Notes under the pieces: generated by a model
The model's database searches: none
Told to the model about the DNA's origin: nothing
Seen by the model: only the letters and a program-made list of their open reading frames with translations
Program-made: the position numbers and the translations under genes
Shown here: positions 8,874 to 19,020 of the stretch, piece by piece
Position numbering within the stretch: the first letter of the stretch is position 1
Layout: each line of letters opens with the position of its first letter
NCBI GenBank assembly: GCA_003116975.1
Contig: BGKB01000083.1
Coordinates: 6,603 to 70,602 of the forward strand
Reading direction: 5' to 3'
Source: Aurantiochytrium sp. KH105
Taxonomy: Eukaryota; Sar; Bigyra; Thraustochytrida; Thraustochytriidae
Length of the DNA: 64,000 nucleotides

Positions 8874-11800
8874 TTAAAGCATTTGACTTGAAGTGGGCGG
8901 ATCGGAGTTGCTGGCAAGACGCAGAATATGGAGCGCGCCGCTCTCATCAAACAGAGCAAGCGAGTCAGTAACTGCGCCGTTGGGGCTGTGCAAAAGACGC
9001 TGAACAGGACTTGGCAGCGTCATGTAGGCGCCTGTTCCGCGGTGCTCGACGCGTTTGCCGCCAGCAGACACGGCCCAGAGCCTTTGTGTCTCGGCGTCGT
9101 CGGCGTCATCGTCGCCGCGGAGAGCTTCCTCGGACATCGCGACTCCTGCAAGAGAGTCGCTCAAGAGTTCCGAGGTTTCGCGACTCCACTCGCGGCACGA
9201 CCCGCTGCTGCAAATGGTAATGAGTTTGTCGTCATCCACCTTGACCCTTGTGACCATGCTGTCGTGGCCTTCGAGTACGGCAACACATTCGTTCGTCTCT
9301 CGAAGCCAGACGCGGGCGGTGCGGTCCTTGCTCCCCGTGAAAATAATCTCATCGTCCATGTCGATACAGCGCACGAGGCCGCGGTGGCCAACGAGTTCTT
9401 GGCTCGAAAAGGTCTCTCGTGAAAAAACCTGCACGGAGCCACTCGCGAGGGCCGCGACAATGAGTGAATCATCCATGGCCAGATCCCAGACGTCGTCGCA
9501 CGGTAGCGTGCGTACGGGCAGACCGGTTTCTGCATCCCAGAGCCTAATGCTGCCCTTGGCTGCGCTCACGATGAGATTTGCTTCCTTGTCGCGTCCGACA
9601 AAGGAGACTGGGTGTTCATGACGGCCCCAGGGGCGATGGACCTCGCGCAGCGTATGTTTACCCCCGGGTAGGAGCAGGGTGTTTCCGTCCACGGCAAGGT
9701 GCATTGGCGTGTTGCCTCCAAGAAAGACTTTGTGGACAAAGGCGCCCGTGGAGAGAGACCAAATGTGAATGTGCTGCGCGTCTGCCGAGACGGCGAGGCC
9801 GTCCGCCACCACATCAAAGGCGACAACGCCCAGCTTATGTCCATCGTACTCGAGCAGGCAGACTGCAGTTTCTTCATTCTCCTCGTCCTCGTCCTCCTCG
9901 TTCTCCTCCTCTTCGTCGTCGTCGTCGTTGTCTTCGTCCAAAGGTGGGACTACTTTCCAGATGCGAACGACGCGGTCATCGAGGCCGCAGGTGACAAGTG
10001 TGGCGCCATGCAGACGGACGGTCGTGAGCGAGGTTTCGCGGGTCCTGATACGCCTCCGAGGCGTGTCGTCGCCATGAGCAATGTCCCCACGGTAGTGCAG
10101 GTAGGCAGCGCCGTCGGCGCGGCCGACCGCGACCCAGGTATCATCAATATCGAGAGCCACGACAGGCGAGGTGGATGACTGGATGACGCGCACGCACTTG
10201 TGCGAGGCGCGCGACCAGAACATGACACAGCCGTCCTTGGCCCCGCTCACAATATAGCTCTCTGTGAGGCAAACCTTGGTGACCTCGTTAGAGTGTCCGC
10301 GCAAGGTGTGCAAGCAGGCGCCCGAGGCGAGCGACCATACCTTGATGGTGCGATCGACCGACCCGCTCACCAAGGCATCGTCGTCCATGGCCAGGGTATT
10401 GCAAATGCCATCGTGGCCGCGAAAGATGCGAAGGGTTTTCAAAGTGGAGCGGCTGTACACCCGAAGCGTCGAGGCGGCGTGCATGGCAACGAGATCGCCC
10501 CAGACGACAGCGGCCTGGATGTTGGTGACCGGTGCGAACTGAAAGGGTTCGATCTCTGGGCTAGCGCTGAGGCTTGGAGCCACGGTTTGCAGCCAGACTT
10601 CGGGCGCAAACTCTTCGAGGTTGACGCGCATCGAGTGCCCAGGGGGCAGACGCCCGACCATTTGCGCGGCCAGCTCCGTTGGGTCGCGTTCAATGACGTC
10701 GGCAGCCTCTTCGAGTGCGCGAACCACGTCGGCGCACTCACGGAGGCTAGGCGAGTTGATGACGGAGTCGTGGTCATAGGTGTCGGCGGTTTGCGTCACT
10801 TCGACGAGAGAGCCCACCCCGCTCGAAGAGGAAAGCGAGGTCACGGACCGCCGGGGCTCAGCTTCCGGTTCGCCGCGGGGTGGCGCAAAGACATCAGATG
10901 CCGCCGCGTCGAAAAAGGTCTCCTTGCAGTCCTTGACAAAGGTGTGCGGGGACACGCTGAGCAGGCGAAAAGTGTAGCTCAAGAGCTCAAAGTCGCCAAT
11001 GATGCGGGCGGCCACGGAGCGCAGATTGGCGCGGCAGAGATGGTAGACAGCGTTACGGGCTGCAGTTTCGTCGTTAATGTAGTTGTTGCGAAAGATGCTG
11101 GAGAGCGCGTAATGTCCCGCGAGCGGGTCGATGCGAAGATCCTCGGGGGTGTCGGGCTGCATGAGGATTTTGGCGATGGAGCTGTGGACAAAGCGGACCT
11201 TGTCCTCGACAAGGTCAAAGAGCGGGTCCATGTCTGCGACTGTGAGAAAGGGGACGGCGTCGGCGGCAAGTCGCAGCGGCATCGGCTCGCGCGCCACGCA
11301 GACCGCGGCGAGCATGTCGCGTCGCATTTGCATATCGACGCCGTCACCGACGAACTTGCGCAGGAGCATGGTCAGGTACGCTGATTGGTCCGTAGGGACC
11401 TCTTTCAGGCCACGGACAGTCTTTTCGGCCGTGAGAAACCGCGCGCGCAAAAAGAGACCCCGCGCGCGCTCTCTGGCCACCGTTGCAGCGTGCCGCGGAA
11501 GGCGGGACAGGTAGGTGCGCAGAAACAGCTCGATGTCGGCCTGGTTCTTTTGCTGCTCGAGGTCGATCTCCATCGTGACAAAGGACGCGGCCAAGGGGGG
11601 CGTCTGGCTCGAGAGGCTCACCACGGTGCCCAACCAAGGCGGCATAAAGTTGTCCCACTTGTTGTGCAAGAGGTCGAGCAGCGACCGGGCGTCATGGGGG
11701 CTGAGTTCCTCGATGCCATCAAGTACAATGTACGCTTTGCCCTTGGGCTTGATGGGCAAGTACCGCAACGGCGCTGCAATCCATTTTTTGAAGAGTTGTT

Positions 11801-13196
11801 TGCGTCCAAGCGTTTTGGGGGGTGCATTCTCGGTCTTCTCGCGTTGCAAGATGGCGTCGAGGGCTTCGTGGAAGCCAGGGATGGTCCCGCAGAGTTGGGC
11901 TGCGAGGGTGCGTACCATGCTTTCGACGGAGCAACTCGCGGCATCTTCGCGTCGAAAAAAAAAGGCGCCGGCCACGAGTGGCGGCATATCGTAGGAGAAA
12001 CTCCCGAGGCTGACCACGGTGGCATTGCTGCGGCGCGAGGCGCGCATGGAGAATCGTTGCATGAGCGACTTGCGTTTGCGTGTACCCGCCTTTTCCTCTG
12101 GACTGCCATCTGGTCCGGGCATTCGGCCCAAGGCAATGCCAGGCTCCGAGGATGCGCCGTGAGAGCCAGCATCAGAGGCAACTGATGACACTGCTGCTGA
12201 TGTGGAGAATTCGGGGTCGGGAATGATGTCTTCTCCCGCTGCCGCAGTGGTGCTACTGGCTTCTCCTTGGTCATCGTCGTCGTTGTTGCTGTTGATGTTG
12301 TTCTTGTTGCCATCGTCATTCTCGTCGTCGGCGTCGTCGTCGTCATCGTCACCGGTCCGATGCGAGACGCTTGGCGAGGGTTTGCGCGCAAAGAGCTCAT
12401 CAAGAGCCTGGGCCGTCAGGGTCGTCTCGGGCTGGGACGGCACAGCCAGCTCGCGAAAGGTTGACGCCGGATTGTGCAGCAGACCTCGTAGGCAGAATTG
12501 GGCGAGAAAGACGGACTTGCCCGCGCCCGAGGGCGCCTGCAGCGAGACGCGGGCGGCGCGTCCTCCGTTCGAGGCCTCGCGAAGCTTGTCGACGAGCGCC
12601 GTGTGCAGCCAGCTGCGCGTGCCGGCGAGGGCCTCGTCCGAGATGCGGCGGACTGTGCGGAGCATGCTGGCCGATCTTTCCTTGTCGGCAAGATTGGCGC
12701 TCGCAGGTACGCTCTTGAGAACGCCTTGATCTTCGGCCTTCTCCAAGAGGTCCATGAGTTGGTCCATGGCCTCATGGACCTTGGCGTTGGACGTGAGGTC
12801 AACGATGGGCCTGGCGCCAAAGGCCTCGCGTAGACGGCGCGGCCACGTCTTTCTGTCCAGCAGCGAGGGGTCGAGAATGACAGGGACGGTGCGCGCCGTG
12901 CCGCGTAGCATGGTGCCCAAGGTAAAGTCGAGCAATTCCTCGGCGCCGCCGGCCGTCGTGGACGTTCCGCTGACATAGTCCACGTACGTCTGGGTCACGA
13001 GCGGCACGAAGAAGTGGGCCAGGTCCATGGACGCGCGCGGTTCGTCCTCCTCTTCGCCCGACCTATCGAGGACCTTGACCCTCCCTTCTTCCCTCAGCGC
13101 GCTCACGAAGGCCTCAGCCAGCTGCAGGTACGCCATATCGTTGGCAGGCGCCTCAGCCGGCGACACCCGCGACACGTACACATTCACCGCGCGCAT
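8874..13196 (-). CDS. TIR-like / NACHT NTPase / WD40 receptor-like protein
   Basis: The 1440-residue product has the layout of a STAND-type immune or death receptor. Residues 1-150 resemble a TIR domain: VNVYVSRVSP at the start, HFFVPLVTQTYVDYVSG, a possible catalytic Glu in GGAEELLDF, then TVPVILDPSLL. The NTPase has a P-loop, APSGAGKS, with GAGKS at 224-228, and a Walker B, IVLDGIEEL, near 490. The unusually long gap between them carries an Asp/Asn-rich insert at about 280-310. From about residue 890 to 1400 run roughly ten or more WD40 repeats (for example VSGSVDRTIKVWS and FTGSKDRTARVWL), broken by an acidic run at about 1083-1101. In such proteins the WD40 sensor releases the NTPase to cluster the TIR effector, which may cleave NAD or recruit partners. 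I chose Met at 13196 because the TIR-like sequence begins there. The frame stays open 278 codons further upstream, but that part is low-complexity leader. No damage is visible. Confidence 0.85.
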   Translation of the reverse strand: MRAVNVYVSRVSPAEAPANDMAYLQLAEAFVSALREEGRVKVLDRSGEEEDEPRASMDLAHFFVPLVTQTYVDYVSGTSTTAGGAEELLDFTLGTMLRGTARTVPVILDPSLLDRKTWPRRLREAFGARPIVDLTSNAKVHEAMDQLMDLLEKAEDQGVLKSVPASANLADKERSASMLRTVRRISDEALAGTRSWLHTALVDKLREASNGGRAARVSLQAPSGAGKSVFLAQFCLRGLLHNPASTFRELAVPSQPETTLTAQALDELFARKPSPSVSHRTGDDDDDDADDENDDGNKNNINSNNDDDDQGEASSTTAAAGEDIIPDPEFSTSAAVSSVASDAGSHGASSEPGIALGRMPGPDGSPEEKAGTRKRKSLMQRFSMRASRRSNATVVSLGSFSYDMPPLVAGAFFFRREDAASCSVESMVRTLAAQLCGTIPGFHEALDAILQREKTENAPPKTLGRKQLFKKWIAAPLRYLPIKPKGKAYIVLDGIEELSPHDARSLLDLLHNKWDNFMPPWLGTVVSLSSQTPPLAASFVTMEIDLEQQKNQADIELFLRTYLSRLPRHAATVARERARGLFLRARFLTAEKTVRGLKEVPTDQSAYLTMLLRKFVGDGVDMQMRRDMLAAVCVAREPMPLRLAADAVPFLTVADMDPLFDLVEDKVRFVHSSIAKILMQPDTPEDLRIDPLAGHYALSSIFRNNYINDETAARNAVYHLCRANLRSVAARIIGDFELLSYTFRLLSVSPHTFVKDCKETFFDAAASDVFAPPRGEPEAEPRRSVTSLSSSSGVGSLVEVTQTADTYDHDSVINSPSLRECADVVRALEEAADVIERDPTELAAQMVGRLPPGHSMRVNLEEFAPEVWLQTVAPSLSASPEIEPFQFAPVTNIQAAVVWGDLVAMHAASTLRVYSRSTLKTLRIFRGHDGICNTLAMDDDALVSGSVDRTIKVWSLASGACLHTLRGHSNEVTKVCLTESYIVSGAKDGCVMFWSRASHKCVRVIQSSTSPVVALDIDDTWVAVGRADGAAYLHYRGDIAHGDDTPRRRIRTRETSLTTVRLHGATLVTCGLDDRVVRIWKVVPPLDEDNDDDDEEEENEEDEDEENEETAVCLLEYDGHKLGVVAFDVVADGLAVSADAQHIHIWSLSTGAFVHKVFLGGNTPMHLAVDGNTLLLPGGKHTLREVHRPWGRHEHPVSFVGRDKEANLIVSAAKGSIRLWDAETGLPVRTLPCDDVWDLAMDDSLIVAALASGSVQVFSRETFSSQELVGHRGLVRCIDMDDEIIFTGSKDRTARVWLRETNECVAVLEGHDSMVTRVKVDDDKLITICSSGSCREWSRETSELLSDSLAGVAMSEEALRGDDDADDAETQRLWAVSAGGKRVEHRGTGAYMTLPSPVQRLLHSPNGAVTDSLALFDESGALHILRLASNSDPPTSSQML

Positions 13197-15289
13197 CTCT
13201 CCTCCTCCTCCTTTGACTCCTCCTTTTCTCCTCCTCCTCCTCGCCCTCGCCTCGCCCGCCCTGCCCGTCGCGCGTCGCGCGTCGCGTGCACGTGCACGTG
13301 CCGCGGCGATGCGCTCTCCGCCTTCTTCTCCCGTGCCTCTTTCGCTGAGGCAAGAGGCAGGAGCACCACCTCCTCCTCCTGGCCGCCGTCCGCGCGCGCG
13401 CGCGAGCGAGGGAACGGGGGGGGGGGGGGGGGCGGGGTAGCCGCGCGGCGGCGCGAGCGGGCCGGGCGTTGCCGGGCGCGGCCGCGCCGCTGGTCTGCTG
13501 CTGCAGCTGCAGGTACAGCGAGGGGCGTGCGCGCGATCAAGCAAGCGCGCGAGCGAGCGAGTGCTCCTTCCCGCTCTCCCTCTTTGGGCCGCCGCGCTGG
13601 CCCTCTCCTCTCCTCCCTGGCGTCTGCTCTTCGAGTCTGCTCTGGAGTCTGCTCTGGAGTCTGCTCTGCTCTGCAGCTGCACCAGAGCAGCGGCCACGAG
13701 CAGCTGCGGCGTCAAGCCGTCGGAGAACGCGGACTGCGCCGTGTAGTGCCAGAGGTGGTGCAAGTACGTAGTAAGTGCCTGGCAACCAAAGTGCCTGGCG
13801 ACCAATGGCGACTTGCCATGAATGTGTCTCTGCTCGCAACAGCAGCAAACGGCGGCGGCAACTGCAACAAAACGATGGAAATAATAGGGACGGACGGCCA
13901 TGCACGTGCCGCGTTTCGCGTGTGCGCACACATGTCTCTGTGTGTGTGCGTTGACGCGATGAAAAGTAATGGCAAGTGACGGGCGACTTGCTACTTGTCG
14001 TGGCAATAGGGGAGTTGCAAGATATGTCACGATAGGCGCAGGTGCAGGCAGTGGCGGCCACTGGGGGCTTGTCTTGAAAGGAGAAAGCAGTGGGCCGAGT
14101 AGCCATGGTAGCTGGCTGGTGAAGGAAGAGGCAGCTGCTGGGATGCGCCAAATGTAAAGTCAGCCAAGATTGAGCTCGACCTGATCCAAGATCGGCCTTC
14201 TTCTGTTCGCTCGCTCGCATCTTCGTCTATAGAATCTATCCCTTCCCATCATCAGCCGCAGCTGCAGCGAGCTAAGCTCATCAACTTCAACTTCAAAGTT
14301 CAACCTGGCAGACTGTTCTCGGAAACAACGCCCGCGGCGGCGCGTTGCGCAGCGACACCACGCCGTCATCCTCCTTCCGTCTCCCGCGCAGCTGCAGTGG
14401 CAGCTGCCAGCCAGCTTGCTGCTTCTGCGGCAGGTTCTCCATCTCGTCTCTGCTCCCGCTCCCCCAAGTTCTCGCTCCCGCTCCCGTCGCCGTGTCTGCT
14501 CTCCTGCAGCACACCGCGGTCGCCTTTCCTCCGTCCGTCGGCGGCCCTCGCCTCCTCCGCGGCGCGAGCCGTGCAGAACCCGAGGTCTACTAATTTTGTA
14601 GGCCTACGGCAGAACGAACTTGGATCATCGAGCGCGGAAATTCGAGCGAGAGCGAAGACAGCGGCCGCGGATCCCCGTCCGTGCGAGTGCGAGAGCTCCT
14701 TTCCTGCGTGCCTCCCTTCCTTCCTTCCTTCGCTCGGGCCAGCGCCCGTGCGCTCGACCGCGACGCGACTGCCGCTGCCGCGCGCCTGAACCGCGGCTTC
14801 GCAGCCACCAGCCGCGCGAGCGGGACGGGGGAGGAAGGCGCCGCGAGCACCTCGCATCGCCCTGGCTGGCGCTCCTCACTCATTTCCGCCATCCACCCGC
14901 CCGACTCCCCATCCCGGCCCGCCACGGTCGCAGCCCGCCCCTCCAGCGCCGCGCCTCCTCGCTGCAGCTGCGCTCTCCCCAGCCCACGCGGCGCGCGTCC
15001 GTCGGCCGCGTGCCCGAGCGCCGCGAGAACGTGGCTCGGGCCGGCGAGCTGCACTGGCCGAGCGGGCGAGAGACAGCGCGAGGAGGAGAGGAAGCAAACC
15101 AGAGACGAGCAGGACGAGCAGCCAGCGAGCCAGGCCGAGCCCAGCCAGCAAGCAAGCAAGCAAGCAAACAAGCAAACAAGCAAACAAGCAAACAGCAAGC
15201 AAACTCAGCGAGCGCGACACAGCAAGCGGCGGCAGCAGACCCAGAAGCAGAGTCGCTTGGACGCGCGAGACACGCCCGCCGGGACCAGG
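13197..15289. other. Two-kilobase gap between divergent genes
   Basis: GC-rich leaders of two divergent genes. It holds a run of 17 G at 13416-13432, CTCTG-type repeats near 13620-13680 and pyrimidine-rich sequence next to the TIR-NACHT-WD40 start, which is purine-rich on the coding strand. Long open frames on both strands here are explained by base composition. No further gene is supported. Confidence 0.5.
15146..15204 (+). repeat. CAAG/CAAA simple repeat in leader
   Basis: Tandem AGCAAGCA and CAAACAAG units directly upstream of the small gene at 15290, probably within its 5' untranslated leader. Confidence 0.8.
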
Positions 15290-15577
15290 ATGCAGTGCTT
15301 CCCGCTGGCCTCCTCGCTGATGCGGCTCGGCAAGCCGCGGCGCAAGACCGAGAAGCGAGACACGGCGCTCTCGGTTGGCTCATGCGACACCCTCGCGAGC
15401 CACGAGACAGGGTTCTCGGGCGCGGGGACGCGCATGCGCGGGGACAGCTGGGCCAACATGGACATGGAGAGCCTCGCCGAGCTCAGGGAGCGCTTGCTCC
15501 TGGAAAAGCAGCAGCAGGCCAAGCGCAAGCAGTCGCAGCAGAGCGGATTCGCACACGGACAGAGCCAGAACCGATGA
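15290..15577 (+). CDS. Small unrecognised basic protein
   Basis: The 95-residue product begins MQCFPLASSLMRLGKPRRK and ends in a Gln/Lys-rich coiled-coil-like tail (ELRERLLLEKQQQAKRKQ). The frame is open much further upstream, but that part is simple-sequence leader. Met at 15290 follows a CAAG-rich leader of the sort seen before other starts here. There is no known domain, signal peptide or membrane segment. The Ser-rich middle could be a phosphorylation target, which is inference. A non-coding transcript is the alternative. Confidence 0.45.
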   Translation: MQCFPLASSLMRLGKPRRKTEKRDTALSVGSCDTLASHETGFSGAGTRMRGDSWANMDMESLAELRERLLLEKQQQAKRKQSQQSGFAHGQSQNR

Positions 15578-16211
15578 CGAGCGGCCCTGCCCCCCCCCTC
15601 TCCGCCAGCACGTCGCCCGCCTGAACAAGACAAAATGAACATCAACACCGCCGCCGGCACGAGGGGCGACCTGCCATGTGCGAAACCGGGCGAAACCATG
15701 CGAAACGAGAGTATAGTGTAGCAGCAACAATACGAAACGAAACGGCCAGCCCTAGCCCAGTAGTAGGCCTACTAAAAAGCCACCATCCCATTTTTTCTTT
15801 ATCCACGTTTCTCGTTAAACCAAAGGCAGGCGGGCAGGCCCAAACCATCTCAACAAACAACAAAGAAAGAAAGAAATCTCGTTTGCCGACAAAGTAACGT
15901 CGTAATAGTTAGTAGTAATTGCAACAGTGAACGGACAAAAAAATCAAACATTTTCTATAATCGAGACAGAAAAGAGAACGAGCGCGATGCTAAGACTACA
16001 TGATGGACGGCGCGCAGACGGTTTCGGAAACGACCGACTTTTCTCTCGTTCGCCGTGCTCTTGCTTGCGACAGGCTGCACCGATCGATCGAATGGGGAGC
16101 TTCTCCTGTTTCATGTTCCCCCTTTTCATTTTTCTTCAAACAATTTTCATTTGCTCGCTTCCTCCCTCAGTCATTCGATTCATTCACGCACGCACACACA
16201 CACACACTCAC
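15578..16211. other. Convergent intergenic region
   Basis: The 3' flanks of two converging genes. AT-richer, with a CA microsatellite at about 16188-16216 that runs to the stop codon of the Nudix gene. No gene is seen. Confidence 0.5.
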
Positions 16212-17759
16212 TCACACAGGCAGATCTTCGGGACTTGACACCAAGATTGCCGGAGAGCCCGGAATGTCCTTGTCTTGAAATCGTGATGAGAGGCGGCCGC
16301 GGGAAGACGAGAGCCCACTACGCGAGGAGATGCGCCTCTTCTCGTCCTCCTCCTCCTCCTCCATCTCGTTTTCGTTTCCGTTTTCGTCAATATCCTCCTC
16401 CTCTTCCTCGAGACCAATTTGATCTTCCCAGGAATCCACGCTCCCACTCATCGGCTCCTCACTACGGACGCGCATGAGCGCCGCCAATGGGCCTTCGTGA
16501 ACGCTGTAAGATGTCGAAGAGAGATGCTTGTCAAACGGGTCAAGATACTGCATGAGCGCGTAGCGGTGAGCCGAGCCAATGCCGTGACCATATGCCAAAT
16601 TAAAGCCCGTGATCTCGTTGCACCGCACACTTGTGCGGCGGAACTCGCCGACACTGTTGCCTTCCTCGTCCTCCTCCATAAAAGCCACGGCAGGAACCTC
16701 TACATCACCGCAGTCGCCGCGATTCGCGACGGCGAGCCATGTAGACTCGGGCAAAAGGGCAAGCTTGGCAACCTCCTCTTTTTGCAAATTGAGATTGCTC
16801 CAGTCGAAGCCAGCGGGGCCAGTCAAGGCGTCTGCAGAGTAAACCAGCATGAGAAATTGAAGTTCTCGCGAAGGCAAAACCTCTTGCCAGCAAGCGCGCA
16901 ATTTGAGCGTCGCGGGCTTCACGCTGAGACCCGTTTCCTCCATGAACTCGCGCGAAGCCCCGGCCTCGAGCGACTCACGTGCCTCAACATGACCGCCGGG
17001 GAAAACCCACAAACCATTGTAGGTTCCACCCTTGTGTCGCGTCACGCGCTGGGTAATGATTAGGTGCGGTTCGCCCTCGTACATGACGCGCGGAATTACC
17101 ACCGCCGCCACGCGAACCACGGGAGACACGATGCCGCACCGCATGAGCGGCTTCGTGTACGCGTGATGACAGCTCATGAGCGTGCGAATGAGCGTACCAA
17201 TTTTTGTTTGACGGTACGAGTACGAGCCGGCCGGAACAATTTGCAAGGATAGGTCATCGGTTTCATCTTCGAGAGCGTCGAGCCAGTCAAACGCCTGGAC
17301 CGCCGAAATGGTCACATCAAAGGTGCTGGCGTCCTGGCGCACGACCAGAAGTGGGCGATTGATGGCAACTTCGGCGCGCCGGAACATGTCCAGGCCGTAG
17401 CGTGCCAACTCCTTTTCTCCACTTGGCGTTTTCACGTACACGACGGGCCGCCGGTTCTCGAGAGGGCCGTCCATGAGGTCCAGCGGCAGCACCGGGTACG
17501 AGAGCTCGCGTTGCAGAGCATGCGAGTTTGGGGAGAGATGCGTGGCCCGCGAGCCAAGCTGCTCCGGCGTCGGCGGGGGTCTCGGTTGGACTTTGTCAAG
17601 GTGCGACAAGATGGTTTGCGACCCATTCTTCCTCGAATGCGACGGTGCCGTCGACGGCGTCAGCTCCAAGCCGCTCGGATCTTCGGCCGCGCCGGACGGC
17701 TGTCGTCGCCGCGCCGCGCTCGTGCGGGCCCTAGAGAGCCCGGTCGGCGTCGTTGCCAT
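16212..17759 (-). CDS. Nudix hydrolase, NUDT17-like
   Basis: The 515-residue product hydrolyses a nucleoside diphosphate linked to some other group, judging by a perfect Nudix box. Gly256, Glu262, Arg270-Glu271, Glu274-Glu275 and Gly277 fit the Gx5Ex7REUxEExGU pattern. It is preceded by VPHLIITQRV-type strands and WVFPGGHVE, which resembles animal NUDT17. Residues about 120-235 form a separate N-terminal domain that I cannot name (it includes VVYVKTPSGEKEL). The tail holds a long acidic run (EEEEDIDENGNENEMEEEEE) and ends near Arg/Ser-rich sequence. Met at 17759 was chosen because it follows a purine-rich leader. An in-frame Met 73 codons upstream would add only Arg/Ala-rich sequence. Substrate unknown. 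Confidence 0.8.
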   Translation of the reverse strand: MATTPTGLSRARTSAARRRQPSGAAEDPSGLELTPSTAPSHSRKNGSQTILSHLDKVQPRPPPTPEQLGSRATHLSPNSHALQRELSYPVLPLDLMDGPLENRRPVVYVKTPSGEKELARYGLDMFRRAEVAINRPLLVVRQDASTFDVTISAVQAFDWLDALEDETDDLSLQIVPAGSYSYRQTKIGTLIRTLMSCHHAYTKPLMRCGIVSPVVRVAAVVIPRVMYEGEPHLIITQRVTRHKGGTYNGLWVFPGGHVEARESLEAGASREFMEETGLSVKPATLKLRACWQEVLPSRELQFLMLVYSADALTGPAGFDWSNLNLQKEEVAKLALLPESTWLAVANRGDCGDVEVPAVAFMEEDEEGNSVGEFRRTSVRCNEITGFNLAYGHGIGSAHRYALMQYLDPFDKHLSSTSYSVHEGPLAALMRVRSEEPMSGSVDSWEDQIGLEEEEEDIDENGNENEMEEEEEDEKRRISSRSGLSSSRGRLSSRFQDKDIPGSPAILVSSPEDLPV

Positions 17760-18714
17760 CCTGGCGTTTTCCTTTCTCCGCTCTTTTCTCTCTTCCCTTC
17801 TCTTGCGCGCGAGTCCCCTCGCCTTCTCGCAGCTTATCCTCTTTTCCCCCCTGTCGCCCTCCCCGTATGCTCGCGCTCTTGGCCGAGCTCGCGCTTGCGA
17901 TCTCTGGTCAAGTTGCGGCTCTGCATGGCCTTTTGCACGTGCTGCGCTCGCGCTGGCCATGGTGGTTGGCACGTGCAAAGCAGGCTGCGCTTTTTTTTTA
18001 CGCTCTTCAAGATCCCGGCCTCCGTATACGCCACTTGCGTTGCGCGATAGCCCATTGTGCGCGCCGCGCCGCCACTGACTTATATACCTTCTCTTCCTAC
18101 TCTGCCACTACAACACAACACCCCCCCCCCCCTTCCCCGCGAGCCTCGTGCGTCATCACACCGCCGGAGATGCGTCCCGCCCCTCTGCGCCGCCTCGCAG
18201 CACGCGCCGCACCAGCCGCAGCCGCTGCCGGCCCCAGCCAGCACCAGGCAGGCATGCCAAGTTGAGCACAAGCCACGCTCGCGAACTAGTAAAGCCAAGC
18301 TGCTAAGCCGAGGTTGGGACGCGCTGCGCTGCGCTCGCAAACGCAAACGCGAACGCGAGCGCCGCACGCAACTGCGCGCTGGCCGGTTCGTCCTCGGCCC
18401 TCGGCGCCCGTGTCGACGCGCCGGCCGTCCTCGCCGCGGGTCGAGGCGCTGGCGGCGCTGCTGCCGCGCAGCGAGGAGTCGCAGAGCGCGGCCTTGAGAA
18501 ACGAGGAGTGTGCACCTTGTAATGGGAAGCCCGAGTCGCAGACGCCAAGGCCTGAAAAGCTGTATGGGCCTTTGCAAGATTTCCGCCGCGCAAGGGGCGC
18601 TCGTGTGCAGGCTGCCGGGCGATTCGACTCGAGAATGCGGCCGCCTTGATTGATGGCAGTGGCCATGGTGGATGGGATGGTTGGGGTCGAAGATCGGTCG
18701 GCGAACGCACGCAA

Positions 18715-18753
18715 GGGGGGGGGGAGGGAGGGGGGAGGGGGAGGGGGGAGGGG
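18715..18753 (+). repeat. G-rich tract
   Basis: Six or more runs of 3 to 10 G separated by single A residues. It has the form of a G-quadruplex-forming sequence. Confidence 0.75.
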
Positions 18754-19020
18754 AAGAATGTGCAATTTGCAAATTGGGACATAAGAGAGGAATGACGCTG
18801 GATTCGAGTCCATCGACGCGTCTCGCTCACGTGTCCTTGCCACCCTTTTCAGCTCGCTTTTCTCCCCGTTTCTCGATCTAGGGGTCAAGTGGAAAAGTGA
18901 TCAAAGGGGGAAAAGGGAAGGGGGAAGGGCTGGTGGCTAGAAAAAAAAAGTTGCATCCGCCGCCTCTTCGTCCCCTTTGTTAGTTCGTTTCCCATCGCTT
19001 GGACTGAACTCGAAGCTAGG

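Noticed and set aside
14620-15577. Long plus-strand frames upstream of the 15.3-kb gene
   Set aside because: They translate GC-rich and CAAG-repeat leader; only the last 95 codons look like protein.
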